From NCBI RefSeq assembly GCF_029962835.1, contig NC_080591.1, positions 40,183,501 to 40,247,500 of the forward strand: a DNA stretch of 64,000 bases, given 5' to 3'. This document shows, in pieces, positions 1 through 9,831 of the stretch. The stretch comes from Magnolia sinica. Taxonomy: Eukaryota > Streptophyta > Magnoliopsida > Magnoliales > Magnoliaceae. A program made the translations under genes and the position numbers. Every line of letters begins with the position of its first letter. Within the stretch, counting starts at the first letter, position 1. The notes under the pieces are model-generated. The model did not search any database and had not been told where the DNA came from. It saw only the letters and a program-made list of their open reading frames with translations.

Positions 1-851
1 TGACATTGAAATTCAAATTTTGATGACATTGAACACCCTTCTATGGCATCAACAATATTAGATTTCTGCCCATTTTTTGACCGTTGAGATTTCAACTTTA
101 TAAATATACTAGTGTTACTTATTGAAAAAATGAGCTAGAATCTAAGAGAGTTTGAATCTGTTACTTCAAGATCTGCATACCTTCTTCCTCGTTCTCTCTT
201 TCCCATTAGAGTTCATCATTCAATCCTTGACACAAGCATTAACTCAACATCTTCTTTGCTTGGATTGAATTAGGAACTTTAACATTCATTGAGTTTCCAA
301 CTAACCTTATCATAAGAAAATCCTAATGTTAGAACTCTTGAATGCATAGCTCATGGGAACCTTCTTGATGTATTTAAATCATATAATTTAAATAGAGAAG
401 AACAAAACCCTAAACCTCACAACCTCGGAGCATTGATCGAAAGATTCAGAAGCAGTTGCGGTTCAAAGGGAGCTGAAGATCCTTCAACAACTTGAAGACT
501 TTCATATCATGCGAGAATGGGACTCACTCACTTACTTATAAATACATTAAGTCTATTGAGTCTGAAGCCCTTTCCTTATGTAGGATTTGGATTTAGAGTT
601 TGAGTGACAAACTAGCCAAGTCCTAGTTATACGCCTCCGATGGGAGAATGCATTGTGTCCTTGTATAGGACGACTTGTTCTTGTGTAGGATGTGTACTCC
701 TTGTGTAGGCTTGGGTTGCATTGTGTAGGCTCCTAGTTGTACCCTTAGGTAGGACTCGTTGCCTTGTGTAGGCACCTAGGAGAACCTTGTGTAGGTCTCC
801 AAGTTAACCTTGTGTAGGTCTCCAAGTTAACCTTGTGTAGGTTGTAAAGGT
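1..851 (+). mobile_element. P1-family LTR fragment
   Basis: Plus-oriented piece of the LTR family I call P1. Positions 1-60 hold degenerate TGATGACATTGAA palindromes, 98-107 is a TATA box (TTTATAAATA), and 640-850 repeats 'ccttgtgtagg'. The stretch from the TATA box onwards reads as the reverse complement of about 36,690-37,500, another P1 copy. The left end lies outside the window. The right end is cut at 851/852 by the copia LTR that begins TGTAAGTGC. No coding capacity is visible. Confidence 0.75.
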
Positions 852-1239
852 TGTAAGTGCTATGATGTATATAACACCCTTTGTTGTCAAATTTTGATGA
901 GACAAAACAATTCAAAGTGTGACTTGTTCATATGATGGAAAGTTCACCTTCAAGCTCAAGTATGATAGAAAGTTCACCTTCAAGATCACATGAAGTTAGA
1001 AAGTGCAAGATCACATGAAGTTGGAAAGTGCAAGACATGAAGATCAAGTCTACTTCAAGATCAAACTCTACTTCATGATCAAGCTACTAAATCTACTTCA
1101 AATAAAAGATCTGAAGCTGGTGAAGATTTGAGTTCAATGTCCAATCTTTCAAGTATATATGACCCTAGAAAGACCCTAGGTTTAGGTCATTTCTTATTCA
1201 TATTATCTACGGGTTATTATACTTTAAATAGGCTTAAAT

Positions 1240-1500
1240 TTGACTAGTCCAGGCTTTGGTTCGACCAATCTAGAAATTGCTTCGACCAGTCCTAGTTTCA
1301 AATTCAAATTTTGAGTTTTTTTGGTAGAGCCATGACCAGTCGAGCACCCTGCTCGACCAGTCATGGACACTGGCTCGACTAGTTGTGGACCACTCGACTC
1401 AAAGTCCAGCAACATTTTAGTAGGTCCCACGACCGGTTGTGGGCCATGCTCGACTGGTCGAGCATGGCCACTCGACCAGTCATAGGTTGGTTTTATCTGA
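1240..1500 (+). promoter_or_regulatory. Palindrome cluster in P2 U3
   Basis: Irregularly spaced copies of CTCGAC-NN-GTCGAG and its half-sites, ending about 60 bp before the TATA box. One copy, at 1442-1469, extends to a perfect inverted repeat with 13-nt arms (GGCCATGCTCGAC) around a 2-nt centre. The position suggests a U3 enhancer-like element. No function is known to me. Confidence 0.6.
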
Positions 1501-1562
1501 TCGTGCTAGAAAATTTGAAATTTGGTTAAACATTAGACCAATCGAAGGAATCGATTTTCAGC

Positions 1563-1572
1563 CTATAAATAG
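1563..1572 (+). promoter_or_regulatory. TATA box of P2 LTR
   Basis: CTATAAATAG, a textbook plant TATA box, lies just downstream of the palindrome cluster. The same arrangement occurs in the other two P2 LTRs (about 44,760 on the minus strand; 52,521 on the plus strand). Confidence 0.7.
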
Positions 1573-2334
1573 AGGTCTTTTCTCATTCTAAATCATTCAA
1601 GAAAAGCCAAAGAAAGCTTCCACCTTAAGAGAAAAGTCCCCGTTATTATCAAGCTATAGTCCAGTAGTTTAAGATTCTTTATGAGCTTATTTGTTTTTGT
1701 AATTCCTTGATCTCATTATTGTGAATCTGATTTTATTTTAAAGAGAGTTCTTACTCTACCTTTTGAGATCAAAGGAATTCAAACTAGTACCCAAGGTTTG
1801 AGATTGAAATTGCGGTAAAGACTGCTATAGTAGAAGTAGGAATAGGTCAGAGGGGGTGAATAGGACTTTACAAACTTTTATGACAATTTAAAATCCTATT
1901 TACCTAATCTTGATCTAATGTGCAATTATCAAGATATACTCATTTTAACTTACAGCCTTCCAAGCTAAGTAGAGAATCCAATCACAAGGCTACTCAATAT
2001 TTAAACAAGATATGACACTTGATCTATGATGAATGAACTATGTGAATGTGTGTGGGATGCGAGTCTTCTCAGTTTCAGATATTCATATTGTTATGCTTTC
2101 ATGTGATCATTTAAAGTAAACATAATAAGAGAATATGCAAATATCAATCCTAAACACAGTCGTTTGTAGTGGTTCAGCTATGTACCTACTCCACTCCTGG
2201 TGGACGCACTCAACCCTTAAGTGTACCGGATTTCACTAACAGAGGTTTCAAATCAGGTTCACCTCAAACCTTTACAACCTATACAAGGTTGACTCTATAA
2301 TCTACACAAGGTACCTAAACATGCCTACACAAGG

Positions 2335-2640
2335 CAAACGTTTATGCCTTACACAAGAGCAAAGGTCCTACACAAAGCACCTAGGTTTTATGCCCTACAC
2401 AAGAGCAAAGGATCCATACAAGGAACCTAGGTTTTATGCCCTACACAAGAGCAAAGGATTCACATAAGGAACCTAGGTTTTATGCCCTACACAAAAGGAA
2501 AGGATCTACACAAGGAACCTAGGTTTTATGCCCTACACAAAAGCAAAGGATCCACACAAGGAACTTAGGTTTTATGCCTTACACAAGAGCAGAGGATCCA
2601 CACAAGGAACCTAGTTTAGGCTATACAGTCCAAGGATCCA
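2335..2640 (-). repeat. 46-bp tandem repeat in P1 LTR
   Basis: A 46-bp unit repeats head to tail with 'ctaggttttatgccctac' as its most constant part; successive copies start at about 2381, 2427, 2473, 2519 and 2565. Shorter degenerate 'cctacacaagg' units continue on both sides (2266-2740). The array lies downstream of the P1 TATA box, so it would be in the transcribed leader. Equivalent degenerate arrays occur at about 36,690-36,950 and 58,455-58,810. Confidence 0.8.
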
Positions 2641-3261
2641 TGCAAGGACCCTAGTTTAGGCCACACAAGCCAAGGACCTATACAAAGGACCTAAGTTTAT
2701 GCCCTACATAAGAGCAAAGGTCCTACACTAAGAACCTAAATGTACCCCATCGGAGGCCTCCTATGAGGGCTTATAAGGGGTGAAATGTACCTGTGATCCA
2801 ATCCTACATAAGGAATGATCAATAGGGTCTCTGGACTCTAATGACTTACAGATAAGTAGATGAGCCCCGTTTTGTACATTGATGAAGATGATCTCCCTTA
2901 ATGACGGAGATTCTTCAGCTCCCTTGATCCGCAACACTTATGATGCTCCAATGTAAGGTGGCGGGCTGGGTCAAGGTTATGTTAAAATCTACTCTAATAA
3001 ATGTTACTCATTTGAGAGACGGAGTAATTCCAAGCTCTTAATTATTCAAAGGATCCCAGCTCAATGATTTTTCATTAAGATGGCAGCTGGATTATCCTTG
3101 AATGAGGAAGTTCATTCACCAATCCACTCTATTGAATATCAATGATGAGGGTGGATTGAAGGATGAACTCCCATGAGAAAAAGGGCTTAGCGTAGGTGGT
3201 ATGCAATTACTCTCACAAAGCTCTCTCTTTTTTCTCAATACAGCAACCAAGAACAAGCTCT

Positions 3262-3271
3262 CCTTATAAAG
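3262..3271 (-). promoter_or_regulatory. TATA box of P1 LTR
   Basis: CTTTATAAGG on the minus strand, 27 bp from the nearest perfect palindrome of the array. Corresponding TATA-like sites are at about 37,487-37,496 and 59,339-59,346 in the other minus P1 copies. Confidence 0.55.
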
Positions 3272-3297
3272 GCAAAAACTATCCGTTTCTAACTGTA

Positions 3298-3990
3298 TTC
3301 GATGTCATCGAAGGTATACTTTCGATGGCATCAAATATCGGTTCGATGATACAAACTCAACTGAAAAAACATTCCAGGAACCTTTTTGAAAGAAGATCGA
3401 TGTTATCGAACCTAATTCGATCTCATCAAATTTCAAATTTCGATGTCATCGTTTCCCAGTTCGATTCATCAATCTTTTCAGAAGATATTCCTTGAAAGCT
3501 CACTGGACACTTCTTTGTCCTATTTCGATGTCATCGAGGTTTCCTTGATGTCATTGAAGTTTGAATTTCGATGATATCAAGTATATCTCGATTCCTCGAA
3601 CATTTCCATTTGATTTTTCTTTTAAGCTTGTTGGACACAGACTTGTCCAGATTCGATGTTATCGAACCTTGCTCGATGTCATCGAAATTTGAATTTCGAT
3701 GACATCGAAGCTCGTTCGATTCCTCGAGCCAAGTCAGAATATTTTCCAAGAAGTTTTGCTAGACAATGTTCTAAGTTTTGTGATGCCATCGACTCGCCTT
3801 CAATGTCATTGATTACTGATGTTCGATGTTATCGAAGGTATGTTTGATTCATTGAATATTCTGTCCAAATATTTTGTGGTTGTTGGACATAAAAGGTCTC
3901 ATTTCGATGTTATCGAAGTCTGTTCGATGTCATCGAACATGAGTGTTCGATGTTATCGATGTAAACTCGATGTCATTGAACTAAGCAGAA
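3298..3990 (-). promoter_or_regulatory. TTCGATG-N-CATCGAA palindrome array in P1
   Basis: More than ten copies of a 15-bp palindrome, TTCGATGTCATCGAA or TTCGATGACATCGAA, are scattered at irregular spacing. Perfect copies are at 3298-3312, 3695-3709 and 3923-3937; others carry one or two changes. The intervening DNA is not repeated, so this is not a simple tandem array. It sits upstream of the P1 TATA box. An enhancer-like role is inference. Confidence 0.65.
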
Positions 3991-4939
3991 AACTTAGAAA
4001 ATTTTCCTATTTAAAAACAAGTTTTCAAACTTTTAACTACTATGTTATTCTAAGGCTTTTAAGGATTTATTTACCTAGGTATTTTGGGACATGAGATGTG
4101 AGGCTTAATTTACCTGTGACGAGCTCAGAATACACATCCAGTTGAGGCAATAGTTTGTATGATCTTCTTATGGGGCTCACTTGACTCATCGACTCAACCC
4201 TCACGCTAATTGACAAACTAGGGCACTTTCAGAGATAATTTAAAATCTATTTAGAACCTAGAATCCTTAATAATATTTGTTGGACATTGAACATCTACAC
4301 ATCAAGCAAAGTGATTCTATGGGCTACATCAAGCAACTTTTTCAAAGAAGCGGATAAGTATTTTGCTTATTTGCTATTTGGTTTATTTGAGATATCCAGG
4401 AAAATCTTTATTGCAGTTTTGACTAGATAGCTAGAAAATCTCAATGTGTAGGGTTTGTGATTATGATAGCCCATTTGAAAACACAATTTTATAGGTTTTA
4501 AGGTGAACATGAGAAAACCTTATTTTATAGTGAATGCTAATATCACGTGGGTTATGATTATTGAGAGTGGAGTAGGTGTGGCAGTTTGAGAATAGTTGGT
4601 GCACACACCGAACCACTATAACTCTTGGTGTTTATGGTGGATGATGATGCATGTGATGAATGTGTGCTAAATATTTGTAATCTTTCTTTTCATGTACATG
4701 TGGTGAATGGTTGTAATAGATAGCTTACTTTATTTGCCTCTTGTTTTAGTTTGTGATCTAGATCCTTACTAAGTTCAAGAAATCAGGTTGTACTACCATA
4801 AATATTTATTTTTGGTGTAAGGCTGTCTTTTGAACTAGGTTTGTATCAATTTCTCAATACTTTACAATTGAGATCTTAGTTTGATTCAGTTATATTTATT
4901 ATTTCTGTTCAACAATTTTTTATTTTGGCATAGTCCTAT

Positions 4940-6430
4940 CACTACAAGAAAATAGGCCTTTAGCCACAATTTTTTAGCCTCAGTTGAAAAAATGGAGGCT
5001 AAATGTGTTTTTTAGCCTCGATTGCTAAGGAACTAAGGCTAAAAGTTCATTTTTGCCTCAATTGCTAAGGAACCAAGGCTAAAAGTCTACTTTTTAGCCT
5101 CAGTTGCATAGAAACCGAGGCTAAAAGTTTACTATTTTGCCTTAGTTACATAGGAACTGAGGCGAAAAGTCTACTTTTTAGCCTCAGTTGTATAGGAACC
5201 GAGGCCAAATGTCTACTTTTTAGCCTCAGTTGCATAGGAACCGAGGCTAAAAGTCTACTTTTTTGCCTCAATTACATAGGAACCAAGACTAAAAGTCTAC
5301 TTTTTTGCCTCAGTTGCATAGGAACCAAGGCTAAAAGTCTACTATTTTGCCTTAGTTGCATAGGAGTTGAGGCCAAAAGTCTACTTTTTAGCCTTAGTTG
5401 TATATGAACCAAGGCCAAAAGTCTACTTTTTAGCCTCAGTTGCATAGGAACTGAGGCCAAAAGTCTACTTTTTAGCCTCAGTTGCATAGGAACCGAGGCC
5501 AAAAGTCTACTTTTTAGCCTCAGTTGCATAGGAACTGAGCCTAAAAGTCTACTTTGTTGCCTCAATTGCATAGGAACCGAGACTAAAAGTCTACTTTTTT
5601 TGCCTCAGTTGCATAGGAACCGAGGCTAAAAGTCTATTATTTTGCCTCAGTTACATAGGAACTGAGGCCAAAAGTCTATTTTTTAGCCTCGGTTACTTAT
5701 GAACCGAGGCCAAAAGTCTACTTTTTAGCCTTAGTTGTATGGGAACCGAAAAAGTCTATTTTTTAACCTTAGTTGCATAGGAACTGAGCCTAAAAATATA
5801 CTTTTTAGCCTCAGTTGCATAGGAACCAAGGCTAAAAGTCTACTATTTTGCCTCAGTTGCATAGGTACTTTTTAGCCTTAGTTTCATATGAACCAAGGCC
5901 AAAAGTCTACTTTTTAGCCTTAGTTGCATAGGAACAGAGACCAAAAGTTTACTTTTTAGCCTCAGTTGCATAGGAACCGAGCCTAAAAGTCTACTTTTTT
6001 GCCTCAGTTGCATAGGAACTGAGACTAAAAGTCTACTTTTTTGCCTCAGTTGCATAGGAACTGAGGCTAAAAGTCTACTATTTTGCCTCAGTTGCATAGA
6101 AACTGAGGCCAAAAGTCTAATTTTTAGCCTCAGTTGCATATGAACCGAGGCTAAAAGTCTACTTTTTAGCCTTAGTTGCATGGGAACTGAGGCTAAAAGT
6201 CTATTTTTTAACCACAGTTGCATAGGAACTGAGGCTAAAAGTATACTTTTTAGCCTCAATTGCATAGGAACCAAGGCTAAAAGTCTACTTTTTAGCCTCA
6301 GCTGCATAGGAATCAAGGCTAAAAGTCTACTATTTTGCCACTTTTTTACCTCAGTTACTAGGAAAGTAAAGCTATAAGTCAACTTTTTAGCCTCGATTAC
6401 ATAGTAACCGAGGCTAAAAGTCTACCATCT
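4940..6430 (+). mobile_element. CACTA (En/Spm) transposon end with 42-bp subterminal repeats
   Basis: It starts CACTACAAGAAAATAGG, the classical CACTA terminal inverted repeat, inserted after 'cctat' in the P2 LTR. About 34 copies of a 42-bp unit follow. Each unit folds as an imperfect hairpin: TTTTAGCCTCGGTT, a 7-nt loop (mostly gcatagg), then AACCGAGGCTAAAA. Subterminal palindromic repeats are typical of CACTA transposase-binding regions. The opposite terminus (TTTCTTGTAGTG) is not found, so this is one end or a truncated non-autonomous copy. Apparent 14-residue repeat peptides in this stretch only reflect the 42-bp period. Confidence 0.75.
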
Positions 6431-6535
6431 AAACCATAGTTATCAACCATACCATCTTAGTACACATCCTACGTGTGTGATATGCAGACCGTTCATCTTT
6501 CCAGACCTACCATGGATGGACCCATTAACGAACCT
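6431..6535. other. Short unassigned spacer and left target duplication
   Basis: About 100 bp between the CACTA array and the Tekay element, with no recognisable content. Its last five bases, AACCT (6531-6535), are the left target-site duplication of the Tekay element. Confidence 0.6.
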
Positions 6536-7439
6536 AGTTACGCCCCAAACTTGGAAACCGGGCTCACAAAATTTTCGATCGTCGAATCCAACGCCTACGG
6601 CCTTCGTAGTGTCCCATTCTCAGCTCCCAGCACCCATATGCCAAATTTTGATCCTAGAATCCTACAAGGAGGATTTTCAATATGAATTTTTTTTAATGGA
6701 GCATAACCACAAGCATAACCAAGTCATAAAACAACATCACCACATATCCATTATATCAAAATTTTGAGTACAATGCGGAAAGGAAAATACAAATATAGAT
6801 ATCGGAACTCCAAAAGCTCAGCTACACACTCCTGCCTCAATGTTGCTGTAACGCCTCGACTTTTTAGGACCTGAGTATATGACCCGTTTCCCAAAAATCC
6901 GAGTGTTAACCTTAAAGGATGGTCAAATTCGAGTACACATTTTTTTATTGTTCCAAGTAAGCAGATGAGCGTAGAGTGGACAAATCAGCATAGAGGAAAA
7001 TTTCATTTACAATTGGAATATACAAGAAGCTGCCCATAATGACTTATACAAACCAATGCCCCCATTCTTACAATTACAAATGAAAAAAATATTACATGTG
7101 AAATAAAGTAAATTACAACAATCTTGAGATGTGAAATCCTGTAGCAACCCTGCGAACAGCATCGGCTTGCTCTACACCTGCATCAACTGTTACGGTTTGA
7201 TAGCGTCAATGGCTATCGTAATGAGGAACACCCTCTAAGATTATGCACTCATTATTCATAATCTAATATAGATTACAAGTCATGAAATTAGATACACTAA
7301 ATAGGGCATTTCATAGTCATACTCATGTTAAGAAAGTCAAACCAATCAACAAAATTTCATCATAAGCAAAATATGTTGGCAGTCGCAATACAAGGAAACA
7401 TGTCCAGATAACCAAACAATCAAACATACGATTTTCTAT

Positions 7440-8110
7440 TGTGCCCGAATCACATTGTACGTGAACTCCGCAAGATGGCTAGAAAATCGATAAGCGAACT
7501 TCAGCTCCACGCGAAAATCATGGTACAAGTGGAATTTGCAAGGCGAATAGAAAATCACCTTTTAAACCTCTACTTCACTCGGAAATCAAATCGTATGTGA
7601 ACACCACAAGATGGCTTGGAAATTACTAAGCGAACACCCGCTCCACCCGAAAATCATGGTACGACTGAACACCGCAAGATGAAGAGAGAACAACATACTG
7701 ACGTCTACTTCACCCGGAAATCATATCGTACGTGAATACTGCAAGATGGCTAGAAAATTGCTAAGCGAACACCCGCTCCACCCGAAAATCATGGTATGAC
7801 TGAACACCATAAGATGAAGAGACAAATAACATATAAACTCTAGGCCACTTGAAAATCAAATCGTACGTGAACATCACAAGATGGCTAAGAAATCGCTAAG
7901 CGAATAGCCGCTTCACTCGAAAATCATGGTACAACTGAACACCGCAAGATGGCTAGAAACCAACATATAAACTCTAGACCACCTGGAAATTGTATCGTAT
8001 GTGAACATCGCAAGATGGCTAGGAAATCGCCAAGCGAACACCTACTCCACCCAGAAATCACAATACGACCGAACACCGCAAGATGGCTAGGAAACAACAA
8101 GATATGCAAA
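7440..8110. repeat. About 135-bp tandem repeats in X
   Basis: 'gcaagatggctagaaaatcgctaagcgaac' and variants recur at about 7470, 7602, 7741, 7871 and 8009, a period of roughly 130-139 bp. Each unit contains two related half-units with 'cccgaaaatcatggtacg'. The copies are diverged. Confidence 0.75.
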
Positions 8111-9768
8111 TATAACCATTAAGCCACAAAAGGCACCAACGACCCATCAAAGCCACGAAGGGCAAATAGACGATCCAAGCCATGTAGGGCAAACATGAAC
8201 CGTAAGATGGATCCCACAACAAATCTCATTCTATCCATTAAATGATCACAAGTAGCAATGTCTAATCAACTAGCAAGTTATACAAATGGAAATAGCATGT
8301 GAGCATCAAATCAATTATACTTGCTAAATTTAAAGAGACATGTCCATTATATGAATCAATTCTACAACAGATTAACATATTCATATAATAAGGTATGTAA
8401 CACAATAAGAGAAATTAATGTACCATCCATATCTAAATTGATGAATTTAAGTGGGAAGCTCAAAGGGTGAGTCCTCACCTTACGTGTCGAGTCGCCCATT
8501 AGTGTCGCTATGTGCTTGTGCCCTTAGAATTGTATCCTACCACAAATTACGAACTTGTATAATTAGATCCAGGTCCTGCACACTTCCTAGGTTTAAGATC
8601 ACAACTTAGGGTTTGAGTTATCTATCTTAGGGTTTTAACGTAGAATTAGGGTTTTCGTCCTAGGGTTTAGTCGTAGCCTTAACTCTAGGATTCGAATTGT
8701 AGTTGGTGTATAATGAATTACAATGCTAATTTTGATAAAAAATAATTATTAACCTTAGTTTATAATCAATATTAGTTAACTTAGTAATAGAAATCATTAT
8801 AATGATAATAAATACTAAGATCTACTATTTAGGATAATATTTGAGAGAGTTAAATAAAGTACTAATAATTGATAATTACAAATTTATTTATAATAACTAG
8901 TTTCAACATAAGTAACAAATGTCTTATCATATATAATATTAGAAATCCCCAAAATAAGAGTGATGACAATGATTTAACACATCAGGACAAGTCTAGTTTG
9001 GGGAAAAAGGGATGTTGACAAGGTCCCAACTTTTCAAGTTGGGGGGGTTTCTTCATTCAAGTGAACCCAAGGTGTGGGAGCTTTTGGAGAACAATTTAAT
9101 CCTTCAATCAGTTTCACTCGACTTTAAATAGGAAAATCCCTGCGAACAACTTAGGAGTTCTAACTCTTCTTCATTCAATTAATGTCCACGACATCATTAC
9201 TCTAATTAGAGCTAAACAAGGGGTTTGAGGTATCATCTACCTTGAATCGATCAATTCATTCTTCACTCGAACCGAATCAAGATGGGTCTGAAAGGTGATT
9301 TGGAGGACCCAAGTTCCCCACATTAGACCCTAACAGTTTGCATTAGATAGCTCAAAGGACAAATAGGATTAGAATAAACACTATATTATTAACTTACAAA
9401 TCTAGTAGCAACACAAATGGGTTGGATTAAGGGAACTTAGATTTAAACTGATGGAAGTTTAGAAGTTTACCCATCTTTCTTGATCTGACAAGTAGGCGCA
9501 TTCGACGACAAGCTAGGTAATCTCATTGACTCAGTTTGAAACTGAGTTGACCCGTCTCAGCCAAGTCTCCAACTTCTCTCTCTTTCTCTCACAGACTCTC
9601 TCTCTGTTTCCTTGTCTGCTAGATTCCCAACCCAGCTCCGAATACATTAGAGCATGGGTCAGCAGGTATATGGACTCGAACATGTCCGAAATGAGTCCGA
9701 AAATCGGCCAATAGCTCAGTGGGTTGGACAGCAACATGGTGGACCTGCTGCAGTCGCGCCACCAAGCT

Positions 9769-9770
<2 letters not shown>

Positions 9771-9827
<57 letters not shown>
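9771..9827. repeat. (CT)n microsatellite
   Basis: An uninterrupted run of TC dinucleotides of about 57 bp. It creates artefactual poly Ser-Leu ORFs in two frames. A GA run at 55,438-55,478 occupies the opposite-strand counterpart in the second X copy. Confidence 0.9.

Positions 9828-9831
<4 letters not shown>

Larger units (their letters stand above)
1805..4231 (-). mobile_element. P1 solo LTR nested in P2
   Basis: A 2.43-kb LTR with TG...CA ends. It is flanked by a perfect 5-bp target duplication GAGAT (1800-1804 and 4232-4236), and the P2 LTR resumes on either side. It is read on the minus strand because its order is palindrome array, TATA box, TACACAAGG repeat region, and then the 'tattcaccccctc' segment near the 3' end. 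No internal domain or second LTR is present, so a solo LTR is most likely. It resembles 36,242-38,176 and the split copy that begins at 47,647. Confidence 0.8.
852..4939 (+). mobile_element. P2 copia-type LTR, split by a P1 LTR
   Basis: This LTR is present in two parts, 852-1804 and 4232-4939, about 1.66 kb in total. It starts TGTAAGTGCTATG and matches the solo LTR at 51,791-53,515 and, in reverse, the 5' LTR of the copia element at 43,692-45,688. The left part has the CTCGAC-NN-GTCGAG palindrome cluster and TATA box. The right part matches 52,740-53,475 and ends at 'ggcatagtcctat', about 48 bp short of the full LTR, where a CACTA end is inserted. No internal region or PBS follows. Confidence 0.8.

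Noticed and set aside
2330..2640. CRISPR-like appearance of regular 46-bp repeats and of palindromes with unique spacers
   Set aside because: Plant nuclear LTR context, no cas genes, whole units repeat in the 46-bp array, and palindrome spacing is irregular.
5272..6382. Minus-strand ORFs encoding a 14-residue repeat protein (MQLRLKSRLLASVP-like)
   Set aside because: The 42-bp DNA repeat is a multiple of three, so one frame stays open by chance. The unit is better explained as a CACTA subterminal hairpin, and the ORFs stop and restart with repeat defects.
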